56,844 nucleotides of DNA from contig CAIQQB010000078.1 of NCBI GenBank assembly GCA_903873805.1, positions 1 through 56,844 of the forward strand. Direction: 5' to 3'. The notes beneath the pieces were generated by a model. The model saw only the letters and a list, made by a program, of their open reading frames with translations. It had not been told where the DNA came from and did no database searches. This DNA is from an uncultured Opitutia bacterium. GTDB taxonomy: Bacteria; Verrucomicrobiota; Verrucomicrobiia; Opitutales; Opitutaceae. Below are positions 14,687 to 23,925 of the stretch, in pieces; positions within the stretch are counted from its first letter, which is position 1, and every line of letters starts with the position of its first letter. The position numbers and the translations under genes are program-made.

Positions 14687-17002
14687 CTACTGCTGCGGGT
14701 AGATCAAAATGCGATCGTGGACAAGGAGGATGAGGTCGTCCTTGCCGTCGCCCGTCACGTCGGCGATGAGCGATTCGCGCGGTTCGGCCCGGGAGGTCTT
14801 GCGGCCCTGATAGTGTTCATCCGCCTCGAAGACCTTGAAGTGGAGCCGGCTGACGAGGGTCTTGTTCGCGGGGTCGCGCGAAAGCACCTCGACCAGATTG
14901 AGCGTGGGATCGATGCCGACGATTTCAGGCTGACCGTCGGCGTTGAGGTGCCCGGCGAGAACATCCTCGTACTTCACGTCGGGCAGATCGGACGTGTAGG
15001 TCTCAAACGGATGCACGCTGAGGTCGGGGGCGCCAAGGGGCAGCCACCAGAATCGATTCTTCCCAAGCAGAAAGATCTCGGGACCGGCCCCCGCGCGGCC
15101 GGGGCGCGCCTCGGTGCCGACGACGTCAATCTTGCCAGCCGGTGTGACCTCGGCGACCTCGTAAACGCCCTGCGCGTCCGCCTGGAGCCGTTGGAACTGT
15201 TCGCCCTTGCGGTCGTAGAGCAGCACTCCGGGACGGTGGGCACCCGGGGCGGGCGGAAGCACAAAGGCGGCGTCCACCTCGGCGGACGGGTCGCGGGCGT
15301 TAAACTGGTCCACGACGACCAGCGCACCGCTGGCATCGAGCTTGAGCGCGCGGGCGAAGCCGCCGGAGCTCACCAGCAACTCGGATTTGCCATCGGCATT
15401 GAGGTCGCCCACCGACAGGGCGCCCGCCTCGAGATTGTCGACCAGCCCCTTGCGGAAGGCCGGATTGGCGGCGGCATCGCTGAAGGTGCCGTCGGCGGCC
15501 TGCACATAGAGGCGCATGACATCGAGCGGCGTGAAGACCGCGAGGTCGAGCAGACCGTCCTGGTTGGCATCGACAAGACGAATGCTGCGCGGGTCGGTCT
15601 TGAGCCCGGTGAGCGGAATGCTCCGGGTGACCTTGGCGGTGCCGTCCGGATTGCGCTGCAGAATAGAGATGGATCGATCGCCCTTGTCCTCCAGCAGCAC
15701 GACGACGCTGACGTGCTTGTCGCCCCGCAGGTCGCCGGCGGCGACCGCGAGGGGGCGGCCCTTGACCGGCAGCGGCTGCGGATAACCGAGGCGGCCGTCG
15801 GCGTTGACCTCGGACACGCCGAGAACCTGTTCCTTGGGGCTGGCGACGAAGAGGTCGGCGTGGCCGTTGCCCTCCCAGTCGCCGGCGGCGAGGCTGCGGG
15901 CGTCGGCCAGCGAAGGAAAACGGCGCGCGACCGTGAAGCCGCCATCGGGCTGGCGGAAATAGATGTAAACCTGGGCGCTGTCGGGGTCGCTCACGGCGAC
16001 ATCCTCGCGGCCGTCGCCGTCAAAATCGCCAAAGGCGTAGGCGGCGGCGGTCTTGCCGCCGGGAAAGGGGGTGAAGACGCGTGGGCGCAGGCCGGGCGCA
16101 GCCGTTTTGTCCAGCGCAGCGGTCTCGAGGCGGAAAAACTCAAGCTGTCCGGTTCGGTTCGATGCATAGACGAAGCCGGGCGGCCCCTTCGCGGTGGCGG
16201 GAGGCAGGATCTGCAGCGTGCTGCTGGCGGACTTGATCGGATAGGACAGTTCGGGACCAAACTGGTGGTTGGCCGACTGGAGTCGCACATGGACAATGTC
16301 GCGATCGCCGGTGCTGAGATAGACGAGGTCGGGGCGGCCGTCGCCGTTGAGGTCGCAGATTTCAAGTCCGAAACAATTGTCCTCCGCTAGGGCGTAGCGG
16401 TCGGGGGGGCCCAGTTCGCCGTCCTTCTGCTGGAGGAACACGGCGAGTTCCTTCTGGCCGATCATCACGAGATCGTTGCGGCCGTCCCCGTCGAGGTCGG
16501 CAATGCGCAGGCCGGAAAGATACTGGATGGGAGCGGGGGCGCCGGGGACCTTCTTCTCCAGCCAGGTGCCGTCGGCCTGCTGGTAGCGGATCGTCAGGTT
16601 CTCCGGATCGCCGGTGTAGACGAGGTCGGGCCGGCCGTCGCCGTTGAGGTCGCCGACTGCGAGCTCGAACATGGTGATGCCGGTGGTCACGCTCACGCGG
16701 CGGAAGCGGGCGTCCTCGACGACCGGTTCCCAGCGGTTGGGCCGGTCGGACTTGAGGTCGGGGCGCGGCACACCGGGCTTGAGCTGGTAAAGCAGGTCGA
16801 TGGTCGCGTGGTCGTTGTTGATAACGGCCAGATCGGTGAGACCGTCGCGGTCGAGATCCGCGGCCTGGAGGGAGCGGATGTTCCAGTCGAGCTTGACGAC
16901 CGCGGGGCCGCCGAGGACGACGTCGGCGGGCGCGGCGGCCAACAGCCGTGCGCCGGGGGCGGCGAGCAGGCCGGCGAGCAGCAGGAGGCGGAGACTGGTC
17001 AT
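14687..17002 (-). CDS. Exported FG-GAP/VCBS-repeat beta-propeller protein
   Basis: A ~771-aa protein with a signal peptide (LRLLLLAGLLAAPGARLLAA) and many Ca-binding-type repeats across its length: DLDRDGLTDLAV, DLNGDGRPDLVY (twice), DLDGDGRNDLV, DFDGDGREDVAV, DANQDGLLDLAV, DLNADGKSELLV, DVTGDGKDDLIL. These mark an integrin-alpha-like beta-propeller exposed outside the cytoplasm; no catalytic domain is seen. Binding to surfaces or polymers is a plausible role. ATG 17002 overlaps the stop of the upstream DUF3352-like gene by one base (TGATG), so the two are translationally coupled. A GTG at 17005 is also in frame. It ends at a terminator (14575-14600). Confidence 0.88.
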   Translation of the reverse strand: MTSLRLLLLAGLLAAPGARLLAAAPADVVLGGPAVVKLDWNIRSLQAADLDRDGLTDLAVINNDHATIDLLYQLKPGVPRPDLKSDRPNRWEPVVEDARFRRVSVTTGITMFELAVGDLNGDGRPDLVYTGDPENLTIRYQQADGTWLEKKVPGAPAPIQYLSGLRIADLDGDGRNDLVMIGQKELAVFLQQKDGELGPPDRYALAEDNCFGLEICDLNGDGRPDLVYLSTGDRDIVHVRLQSANHQFGPELSYPIKSASSTLQILPPATAKGPPGFVYASNRTGQLEFFRLETAALDKTAAPGLRPRVFTPFPGGKTAAAYAFGDFDGDGREDVAVSDPDSAQVYIYFRQPDGGFTVARRFPSLADARSLAAGDWEGNGHADLFVASPKEQVLGVSEVNADGRLGYPQPLPVKGRPLAVAAGDLRGDKHVSVVVLLEDKGDRSISILQRNPDGTAKVTRSIPLTGLKTDPRSIRLVDANQDGLLDLAVFTPLDVMRLYVQAADGTFSDAAANPAFRKGLVDNLEAGALSVGDLNADGKSELLVSSGGFARALKLDASGALVVVDQFNARDPSAEVDAAFVLPPAPGAHRPGVLLYDRKGEQFQRLQADAQGVYEVAEVTPAGKIDVVGTEARPGRAGAGPEIFLLGKNRFWWLPLGAPDLSVHPFETYTSDLPDVKYEDVLAGHLNADGQPEIVGIDPTLNLVEVLSRDPANKTLVSRLHFKVFEADEHYQGRKTSRAEPRESLIADVTGDGKDDLILLVHDRILIYPQQ

Positions 17003-18807
17003 CACGGGGCCGGGTTGGAGAGGCGGATCACGCTAAACAGGCTGTGGGAGTCCTTGAGCGTATAGCTGGAGGCCAGTCCCCAGTAGCGCGCAATGTGTTC
17101 CGCGTCGGGCTTGGCCGAAGCGTCAAACACCGCGCCGGCGGGGCTGTCGCTCCCGGCCGGCCCCACGGGCGGGAGAGGCAGCTTGGTCAGGAATTCAAAC
17201 AGGGATCCCACCAGTTGGTGCAGGTCCTGCACTTGGACAACACAGGCCGTTTCCGGAGCGTCGGCGAGGGCCGTCCGGATATCCTTGCGGTCCCAGAAGG
17301 AATCATGCTTGCCGTCCATGCCCTGCAGGGCGTTTTCCACCGTCGCGGGCGAGCCGATGCCCAGCAGGAAGAAGTGATTGGCGACCGCATAGGTGTAGCC
17401 GCGGACGCCCTTGGCTTCCGGCGGGGGCGTGAAAGAGTAGAGCGTGTTACCCAGGTATTCGCGTTTCACCAAAATTTGCTCCGCCTGCGGCCCCAGCAGG
17501 CCTTTCAAAGCGTCGAGCGCCTTGGTGAAAGCCTCGGGATTTTCGATGGAGACGGCGATCAGCTGGTCTAGCTCGGCGAAAGAGGGCGCCTGGTCGGGCG
17601 AGGTGCCGGGCGGGAGGGCGTAACCGGAGACAAACTCGGTGCCGAGGCTGCCAATGAGGTCCCGTTTCAGGTCGATCCCCAGCTGTTGATTCAATTGGGC
17701 CAGCTGGGCCTGGACAAAGCCCGAGGCCGGGGGACTGGCATCGGCCAGCAACTGCTCCAGCGCCGCATAGGCGGCGCGAAGATCGAAGGCGCCAGTGCCG
17801 GCGCCGATCCATTTGGCGGGAATCCAGGCCGGACGGGGCGCGGCCCCGGGCCCGTAGGCGAGCAGACGGACCAGGCCCTTTTCCTCGCCGTAATCGAAAC
17901 TGGAGGTCAGCCGGACCCCGCTGTCGCCAAACTCAGCGGTGAAACAGGCATCATGCATGATGTCGAATCCGAGGGTGGCGAGGAGGGTCTTGGGGTTGAC
18001 CGGACCGCCTTCCTGTCCGGCAGTGGCTTTTTGCAGTGCGGCGTCGAGCACGGGATAGAGCGCCTGCAGGTCGACATAACCGATGAGATGGGATGAACCC
18101 GCGCGTTTCTGGGCCCGCAGGTAATTTTCGCTGCGCCCGAGGGCGTTGGACAGGCCGCCCTTGTGGATGGCGTCGATGGCCGCGCAAACCCGGTCCTTGT
18201 TCGGGCTGAGCAGCCAGATGCCCTGGCACATGGCCGTCACCGACGGCATGCCCGGCTTGGCCCCTTCCTTGGGCGAAGGCGGCAATTCCGAATGCACGAG
18301 CACCCCGGCATAGTTGGTGGTTTCGACGCGCAGGCCCTCGGTTTTCGCAGCGGCGTCGGTGGCAAGCTTTTCAACCACGGCGGCGTTGTCGCCCAGTTCG
18401 ACGGCGATGAAAAAGGGCGGATCCTCGGGCTCCCGGCCACCGGCGAGATCGGCAAAAAACGAGGTCGGCACGGCCAGGATGGCCCCGCCCTTGGCCAACG
18501 CGAGCAGCTCGCGGACCGTCTTGCCCGTGGCGGCCTTGGCCTGGTCGTCCCACGTGTCGATCTTCATGCCGGCCCGGAGCGGACCGAAGAACTTGACAAC
18601 TTGCTCGTCGTTCCAGGTGCGGGCGAACGGGCTGACGTCCCAGCCGCGGACGAGCGCGGGAGCGTCGGGTACGACGAGGGCGAAGGCGGTCTGGTCATCG
18701 ACGAGGTCGGTGAGGGCCGGATTGGCCGCGGCAGCGCGCCCCGGCGTGAGGGTGGCGGCGAGGAGTGCCAGGAGTCCGGCGGAGGCGAGCAGGTGGCGGA
18801 GTTTCAT
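17002..18807 (-). CDS. Exported DUF3352-like protein
   Basis: A 601-aa protein with a clear signal peptide (MKLRHLLASAGLLALLAATL, cleavage near GRAAAAN). The body resembles DUF3352-type proteins, which are repetitive alpha/beta proteins of unknown role: LVDDQTAFALVVPDAPALVRGW near the start, then segments such as AVELGDNAAVVEKLA and AVSIENPEAFTKALDALKGL. I see no catalytic motif. The stop overlaps the start of the VCBS-repeat gene, so the pair may form an envelope or surface complex. ATG 18807 is chosen for the signal peptide; the in-frame stretch up to 19068 is low-complexity Arg/Pro and overlaps the neighbour. Confidence 0.75.
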   Translation of the reverse strand: MKLRHLLASAGLLALLAATLTPGRAAAANPALTDLVDDQTAFALVVPDAPALVRGWDVSPFARTWNDEQVVKFFGPLRAGMKIDTWDDQAKAATGKTVRELLALAKGGAILAVPTSFFADLAGGREPEDPPFFIAVELGDNAAVVEKLATDAAAKTEGLRVETTNYAGVLVHSELPPSPKEGAKPGMPSVTAMCQGIWLLSPNKDRVCAAIDAIHKGGLSNALGRSENYLRAQKRAGSSHLIGYVDLQALYPVLDAALQKATAGQEGGPVNPKTLLATLGFDIMHDACFTAEFGDSGVRLTSSFDYGEEKGLVRLLAYGPGAAPRPAWIPAKWIGAGTGAFDLRAAYAALEQLLADASPPASGFVQAQLAQLNQQLGIDLKRDLIGSLGTEFVSGYALPPGTSPDQAPSFAELDQLIAVSIENPEAFTKALDALKGLLGPQAEQILVKREYLGNTLYSFTPPPEAKGVRGYTYAVANHFFLLGIGSPATVENALQGMDGKHDSFWDRKDIRTALADAPETACVVQVQDLHQLVGSLFEFLTKLPLPPVGPAGSDSPAGAVFDASAKPDAEHIARYWGLASSYTLKDSHSLFSVIRLSNPAP

Positions 18808-18943
18808 AGGATTGGGTTTCAGCAAGACTACACCCGCCGACGGGGACAATGGCACATCCCGGGACACGTGGTGGAGTTTAGAAGAGTGGGTTGCAGTTCC
18901 CCTGGAAGAGGCACCGGGGACCGGTCCGGGTGACAGGAAAGAA

Positions 18944-19960
18944 TCAGGGCGGGGCGACCGAACGTCCGGCGGCGGGTTGCCCCGCGGCCGCAGTGGCGGT
19001 GGCCGCGACCGGCTGCGGCGGCGAGAGGTAGCGGTAGCCGGCGTTGGGATTGCGCGGATCGAAGGCAAACGCGTCGCGGTTGCGCAGAAAATTCTTCAGC
19101 ACCACGGTGGGGATGGCAAAGTTGACGCCCTCGATGCCAACCTGCATGGCCTTCATATTGTTCACCCCGACGACCTCGCCGCGCAGGTTGAAGAGCGGAC
19201 CGCCTGAATTGCCGGGGTTGATCTGGGTCGTGGTCTGGATGTAGAGCTGTCCGTCAAGGGGGCGGTTGTGCGAGCTGATGATGCCCTGCGACACCGTGCG
19301 GTCGAGGCCGAGCGGACTGCCGATGGCGAACACCGTCTGGCCGTCGGTGATGTCGTTGGCGTCGCCCAGCGGAACAGTCGGAAAAACCGCGCCGCCGGCG
19401 TCCTCGATCTTCAGCAGCGCGAGGTCGAGCCGGGCGTCGAGGGCGACAATGCGGACCTTGTTGAACTGCACCTTCTCCAGCTCGGTCGCGCCACGCCGGA
19501 ACTGGGTGACGGTGAGGTTGTATTCGCCCGACACCACGTGTTCGTTGGTGATGACGTAACCCGAGGACTGGATGAAGAAGCCCGAGCCCAGCCCCACGGG
19601 CGTGCGCACCTGCACGACGGCCTCGGCCACGCGGTCGACATTCTCCTTCACGGAAAGCACGGTGGGGTTGGTGGCAACATGATACAGGTCGTCACCCGCC
19701 TCGGCGGCCGCCGGCGCTGCTCCCTCGGCGGTGATTTTTTCAATCTCGTCCCGCGGGACCGTGACGACCGTGAAGCCGAGATCGACCACGATGCGGTCGG
19801 CCTTTTCGGTGAGGATGTCACCGCGCAGGCTGCTGCCGCTTTTCAGCTGGACCGTGCTGAGGGCGAAGGCCGGCGCGCCGACGGCGAGCCCAAGCAGGGC
19901 GCACAGTGGACGGGAGGCGGGCGGAAGCCGGCGGAAAAGTCGCAACACGCGGAGAATCAT
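18944..19960 (-). CDS. HtrA/Deg-like serine protease without PDZ domain
   Basis: A 338-aa exported protein. Residues 1-33 form a signal peptide (ALLGLAVGAPAFA). A small beta domain (VQLKSGSSLRGDIL...VTVPRDEI) precedes a trypsin-like domain with triad His141 (TNEHVV), Asp179 (LDLALLKI) and Ser252 (NPGNSGGPLF). Classical DegP/DegS carry one or two PDZ domains after the protease; here only ~60 residues follow, Ala/Pro-rich and without PDZ signatures. It probably cleaves misfolded envelope proteins. Its ATG overlaps the DAHP synthase stop by 4 nt (ATGA), an odd functional pairing that implies coupled translation. Confidence 0.9.
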   Translation of the reverse strand: MILRVLRLFRRLPPASRPLCALLGLAVGAPAFALSTVQLKSGSSLRGDILTEKADRIVVDLGFTVVTVPRDEIEKITAEGAAPAAAEAGDDLYHVATNPTVLSVKENVDRVAEAVVQVRTPVGLGSGFFIQSSGYVITNEHVVSGEYNLTVTQFRRGATELEKVQFNKVRIVALDARLDLALLKIEDAGGAVFPTVPLGDANDITDGQTVFAIGSPLGLDRTVSQGIISSHNRPLDGQLYIQTTTQINPGNSGGPLFNLRGEVVGVNNMKAMQVGIEGVNFAIPTVVLKNFLRNRDAFAFDPRNPNAGYRYLSPPQPVAATATAAAGQPAAGRSVAPP

Positions 19961-21000
19961 GCCAGTTTTCCGCGCCGGCGCAAAGCCCATAATTGCCGGG
20001 CCTGGACGATGGTCTCGGCCAGCACCGCCGGTGTCAGCGCCTGCTTGGGGTCGTCGCCGATGCCCTGGCTTGGGCGCACATGCGCCTCGATGCACAGCCC
20101 GTCCGCCCCGTAGGCGACGGCGGCGAGCGCACAGGCCGGGACGTAGGCGGCCTTGCCGACGGAATGCGAAGGGTCGACCACGACGGGCGCCCAGGTGCGC
20201 TCCTTGAGCAGCGGCGTGATGCACTCATCAGGGTGGTTGCGGTAGCCGTCGGGCGCGGGCGAGGTGCCGCGTGGGCAGAGCAAAACATTGGGGTTGCCGA
20301 AGCTCACGATGTATTCGGCGGCGGCGATGAACTCGTTGAGCGGGCCCATGTGCAGGCTGCGCTTGAGCAGGACGGCGGTGTCGCGGCCGGCGACGGCGCG
20401 GCCGATGGCGCTGAGCAGGGAATAGTTCAGGGCGTTGCGGGCCCCGACCTGGAGCAGATGGACGCCGGCGTCGAGGGCGAGCCGGAGCTGGGTCTCATCC
20501 ATCACCTCGGCGTCGACCGGCAGTCCGGTGCGCCGGTGCGCCTCCATCAGGATGTCGAGCGACTTGGTGTCGCCCTGGAAAGTGTAGGGATTGGTGCGCG
20601 GCTTCCACACGCCGCCGCGCAGGACCTGGGCGCCGGCGGCCTTGACGGCGTCGGCGGTCTCGTAAAACGCGCCCGGGTTCTTCGGGTCGATGGTGCACTG
20701 GCCGGCGATGACCAGCAACTCGGTGCCGAGCGTCACCCCGCCCAGCGTGATGCGGTGGCTGGCGAGATCGGAGCGGCGGTCCATCAGCTTGTGCGGGGAC
20801 TGGATGCGGTCCACCCGGTCGATGTAGTCGAGGCCCTCGAGGCGGCTGATCATCAGTTCGTCGCGTTCGTCACCCACGATGGCGTAGATGCTGCGCACGG
20901 CGCCGACGATGGGCTGGAGCCGGCAGCCGAACTCGGCGACAATGGCGGTGACCTCGGCCAGCTGTTCCGGCGCGAGGCGGTTGGACTTGGGCAGGATCAT
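19957..21000 (-). CDS. aroF: DAHP synthase (type I, KDOPS-like), divergent
   Basis: Condenses phosphoenolpyruvate and erythrose 4-phosphate to DAHP, the entry step of aromatic amino-acid synthesis (EC 2.5.1.54). At 347 aa it has an N-terminal ~70-residue ferredoxin-like regulatory region and the TIM-barrel core. Core motifs are present but altered: VIAGQCTID where the family usually has IAGPCSxE, GGVWKPRTNPYTFQG for the KPRTSPYSFQG motif, LLKRSL for LLKRG, and VVDPSHSVGK for VDPSHATG. The changes leave the metal and substrate residues (Cys, Lys-Pro-Arg-Thr, Asp-Pro-Ser-His) intact. The start is ATG 21000; the frame upstream to 21102 is non-conserved. Its stop overlaps the protease start. Confidence 0.88.
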   Translation of the reverse strand: MILPKSNRLAPEQLAEVTAIVAEFGCRLQPIVGAVRSIYAIVGDERDELMISRLEGLDYIDRVDRIQSPHKLMDRRSDLASHRITLGGVTLGTELLVIAGQCTIDPKNPGAFYETADAVKAAGAQVLRGGVWKPRTNPYTFQGDTKSLDILMEAHRRTGLPVDAEVMDETQLRLALDAGVHLLQVGARNALNYSLLSAIGRAVAGRDTAVLLKRSLHMGPLNEFIAAAEYIVSFGNPNVLLCPRGTSPAPDGYRNHPDECITPLLKERTWAPVVVDPSHSVGKAAYVPACALAAVAYGADGLCIEAHVRPSQGIGDDPKQALTPAVLAETIVQARQLWALRRRGKLA

Positions 21001-21232
21001 GGGAAACGGGCGCAGACTAGCCGCCCGCGCTCCGCAGGGACAGGCAGAAGTGGCGCCGGTGCCGGAAAAAGTGGTTGTCGGCGGGGTCGGAATGCGGAGC
21101 AATGATCCCGTCCAAAGTCCCTTGGCCCGCGTCGTGCACTTCAGCTCCTTTGGTGCTGGCCGACGACTGCAGGAAGGACAGCGACCGGCCGGGGCCCGCA
21201 GCCGCCGCCATGAGCCGCAGATCGGTTCGCCA

Positions 21233-21946
21233 CTACAGCGTCTTCAGCTGGGCGGCGAGGTCCTTCGCGGTCCCCTTGCCGGCGGCCTTTTCCCCGGGCC
21301 GCGTCGCGATCTCCTCGGCCAGTTTGATCGCGTTATCCACCGCGGAGCGGAACGCGGTCTCCAGCTCCGGTGCCGCCCCGTCTTTCGCCGCCGCCAGCGC
21401 CTTGGCCGCATTATCGATTTTGTTCAGGTCGGCCTTGAAGCCGCCGTGGGCATTGACCCAGGCCGTCTCGCTCTGGCGAATGGAAGCGACCAGCGCCAGG
21501 GCGGCGGCCGCCTTTTCCGGTCCGCCAGCCGCCGCTGGTTTCGCGCTCCCCGCCGGGGGGACGGCGTTTTGGAGCTCCTCCAACAGTTTCTGCCAGCGGG
21601 CCAGATATTGGGTAAACGGACCGTTCAACCACTTGATGTCAGCGGCAAACTCCTGCTGCTGGGCGGAGGACTGCTTGTCGGTCCTGGCCTGCCTCAGCGA
21701 ATCCAACCGTTTCTGCTTGGCCGCTTCGGCGGCATCCAGCGCCGCCTTGGCCGAAGCCGGCGAGCTCACCGTGTTGAAGCAGGCCTGGCATTCCTGGTAG
21801 ATTTCGTCGCGCACTCCACCCTGGGCCGGAAAGTCCTTCTTCAGCGCCGTGAGACGGGCGGCGGTCACATCAGCCGGCGACTGGCCAAGGGCGGCCAGTG
21901 GAGCGAGAACAGCCAACAGGAGCAGGAGGCGGGGCAGCATTCCCAT
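21233..21946 (-). CDS. Secreted helical protein of unknown function
   Basis: A 237-aa protein with a signal peptide (LPRLLLLLAVLAPLAALGQ). The mature part is almost entirely charged and Ala-rich helix, with two Cys in the segment EIYQECQACFN and a Gly/Pro/Ala hinge near the middle. I recognise no family. It is the last gene of the minus-strand group after maf, the TonB-like gene and the pseudouridine synthase, 61 nt behind the latter. The 232-bp gap downstream to aroF holds nothing recognisable. ATG 21946 or 21940 are both possible. Confidence 0.6.
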   Translation of the reverse strand: MGMLPRLLLLLAVLAPLAALGQSPADVTAARLTALKKDFPAQGGVRDEIYQECQACFNTVSSPASAKAALDAAEAAKQKRLDSLRQARTDKQSSAQQQEFAADIKWLNGPFTQYLARWQKLLEELQNAVPPAGSAKPAAAGGPEKAAAALALVASIRQSETAWVNAHGGFKADLNKIDNAAKALAAAKDGAAPELETAFRSAVDNAIKLAEEIATRPGEKAAGKGTAKDLAAQLKTL

Positions 21947-22007
21947 CCCATGAAACTGGACCCGCCGGGCGGGGCGGACAAGCCGAAAAACCGATTCGGC
22001 CGCCCCG

Positions 22008-22775
22008 TCAGACGTATTTCATGAACTCCAGCGGCAGCGGAGCCTTGGCCAAAAACCGGTGGGTACGGCCCTGCCAGTCGTAGTCAAAGCTCGTCTCGAG
22101 CGAATGTAAAAACAGGCGCCGTTCGCCCGTCGTACGGGTGAAGGTGCGGTTGGCCTCGAAATTGCCGTAGGTGGCGTCGCCCACGATCGACAGGTGGTGT
22201 TCCGCGCATTGGACGCGCAACTGGTGGCTGCGCCCCGTTCGCGGAACCAGCTTCAGGAGCGCCAGCGCCTGGGCGCCCCCCCGCCGGCGCAGCACGCTCA
22301 TCTGCGTCTCCGCCTTCAGTCCGCCCCCCAGCCCGGTGCGGATCTTCCCCCGCTCCTTTTTCACCATGAGCCAGTCCCGCCAGAGTTCCATCGGCCGGGC
22401 CGGCTGGCCGAAAACGAGCGCCTGGTAGATCTTGTGAACGTGTTTGCGCTGGAAAAGCTCGCGGACGAACTTCGCCAGCTCCGGCTCGGCCGAGACCATG
22501 ATCACGCCCGACGTCGCCGAATCCAACCGGTTGAGCAGGTGCAGGCGCACGGGTTCAGCTCCCGCGGCGCCGCCCGGCGACGGCCACTCAAAATACTCCC
22601 CCTCCGGCACGTAACGCGCCGTGAGCAGGCTCCGGCCCTCCAGCACGAATTCATTCGGGTGCGACAGCACGCCCGCGGGCTTGCTCAGCGCCCCCAAGCC
22701 GTTGGCATCCGAGGTGATGACCGTGACACCGGGGCCGAGCGGCAGACTGGTCCAGAACGGCGGAGAAAGGCTCAT
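22008..22775 (-). CDS. RluA-family RNA pseudouridine synthase
   Basis: Converts uridine to pseudouridine in rRNA or tRNA. At 255 aa it fits the RluA group without an S4 domain. The catalytic Asp lies in LHLLNRLDSATSG (family HRLDxxTSG, here Asn before Arg) and the C-terminal motif PRTGRSHQLRVQ is present, followed by IVGDATYGN. The target position cannot be told. It starts 4 nt after the TonB-like gene, so it is in the same transcript. Confidence 0.88.
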   Translation of the reverse strand: MSLSPPFWTSLPLGPGVTVITSDANGLGALSKPAGVLSHPNEFVLEGRSLLTARYVPEGEYFEWPSPGGAAGAEPVRLHLLNRLDSATSGVIMVSAEPELAKFVRELFQRKHVHKIYQALVFGQPARPMELWRDWLMVKKERGKIRTGLGGGLKAETQMSVLRRRGGAQALALLKLVPRTGRSHQLRVQCAEHHLSIVGDATYGNFEANRTFTRTTGERRLFLHSLETSFDYDWQGRTHRFLAKAPLPLEFMKYV

Positions 22776-22779
22776 GGTT

Positions 22780-23907
22780 TCAATAGTAGTAGAATTCGAA
22801 GGTCATCTCCTGCTCCTGGCCCAGCAGCGCGATCATGTCGTCCGACCATGGACCATAGGGCGAACGCTCGGTGATGGCGCTGACGCACGAATACTGCGAC
22901 TCGGCACCGCCGGTGGTCGACGTCTTGATGATCGCGGCGATCTCACCCTTGGAGTTCATCCGGAACACCACGGTCACCCGGGTGCCCGGCGCGGGATAGA
23001 TCGAGCTCTGGATGAGGATCCGATCCCACTGCGCCTGTACACTGTCGATGAAGCGCTGGAGGTATTCGCCATAGCTGCTCCACTTCGCGTCGATCCCGGT
23101 GAGGCCGACGTTGGCGGTGCCCACGCGGTTTTCGCGCAACGGCGTCGGCCGCGCCTGGGTTTTGATCGTGGCGGCGCTCGGCCGCGGCAACGGATGCTGC
23201 GGGTCGATCCGGATCGAGGGCGACCAAATCGGAAAGTTGTCCGTTGAGGTTGCGCCGGGCACCCCTTCAACCCGTTCGGAACCGGGAACCGAATGCGGGA
23301 CCAGCGGGGCGGCGTTCGTGCCGAGACCCTCGGGAGTCTCGCCCTGGTTCTTCGCGGTGCCGGGGAGCGGAGCCTCGGCCGCGCGGGGGGGCGGCTGGCT
23401 GTCCGGCGGCACGGGCTGCGCCGGGGGGGCGGGCGCGGCGGCGGGTAGCGCCCGCGGTTCGACGAGCTGGCCGCTGACAATGGCGGTGTCCGGCTTGTCC
23501 GGCTCACCCGTGATAGCGGGCCGGTCACTCTTGCCGTCGGGCGTGGGTTTTTCCTGCGCCACCTGCTGGTTCTGAGCTGCGACGTTGTTGGTTTTGTCCG
23601 GCACGTTGTCGGGTGCGTTCGGATTGGTTTCGACGAACCTCGGCTTGGGCGGGACCGGCGGGGCGGGTTCCGGGGGCGCCAGCTGAACGTCGAAGCTGTT
23701 TGCCTCGGTGCCGGAGTTGCCGGGGTTGGTGAGCGTCAGGTCGCGCAACCGCAACTGCGGCAGCAGGAAGATCAGCAACAGGTGTACCAGGATCGTGCCG
23801 ACCACGCCGATCTGCACGGCCCGGGCCTCCGGACTGCTGTGGCGCAGACGCGCCCACACGGTGGGACGGCGGGAGCGGCGGGGCGACGGAGCCGGAGGGG
23901 GAGTCAT
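22780..23907 (-). CDS. TonB/TolA-like energy-transducing protein
   Basis: About 375 aa with the classic layout: a short cytoplasmic basic region (PRRSRRP), one membrane helix (IGVVGTILVHLLLIFLL near residues 33-50), a long Pro/Ala/Glu-rich periplasmic spacer, and a C-terminal alpha/beta domain (YGEYLQRFIDSVQAQWDRI..., VTVVFRMNSKGEI). This points to coupling of inner-membrane energy to outer-membrane transport, or a TolA-like role. No exbB/exbD or tolQ/R is nearby. ATG 23907 lies 18 nt after the maf stop; a TTG at 23922 is an alternative start. The protein ends in the unusual run EFYYY. Confidence 0.78.
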   Translation of the reverse strand: MTPPPAPSPRRSRRPTVWARLRHSSPEARAVQIGVVGTILVHLLLIFLLPQLRLRDLTLTNPGNSGTEANSFDVQLAPPEPAPPVPPKPRFVETNPNAPDNVPDKTNNVAAQNQQVAQEKPTPDGKSDRPAITGEPDKPDTAIVSGQLVEPRALPAAAPAPPAQPVPPDSQPPPRAAEAPLPGTAKNQGETPEGLGTNAAPLVPHSVPGSERVEGVPGATSTDNFPIWSPSIRIDPQHPLPRPSAATIKTQARPTPLRENRVGTANVGLTGIDAKWSSYGEYLQRFIDSVQAQWDRILIQSSIYPAPGTRVTVVFRMNSKGEIAAIIKTSTTGGAESQYSCVSAITERSPYGPWSDDMIALLGQEQEMTFEFYYY

Positions 23908-23925
23908 GGATGCGTTGGACAAGCT

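Noticed and set aside
14561-16390. 609-codon plus-strand frame over the VCBS gene
   Set aside because: Antisense shadow; the minus strand has clear repeated DxDGxxD motifs and a signal peptide.
21965-22010. GC inverted repeat before the helical secreted gene as a terminator
   Set aside because: Stem CGGGGCGG/CCGCCCCG is present but there is no terminal T-run on the minus strand, and genes on both sides look co-oriented and close.
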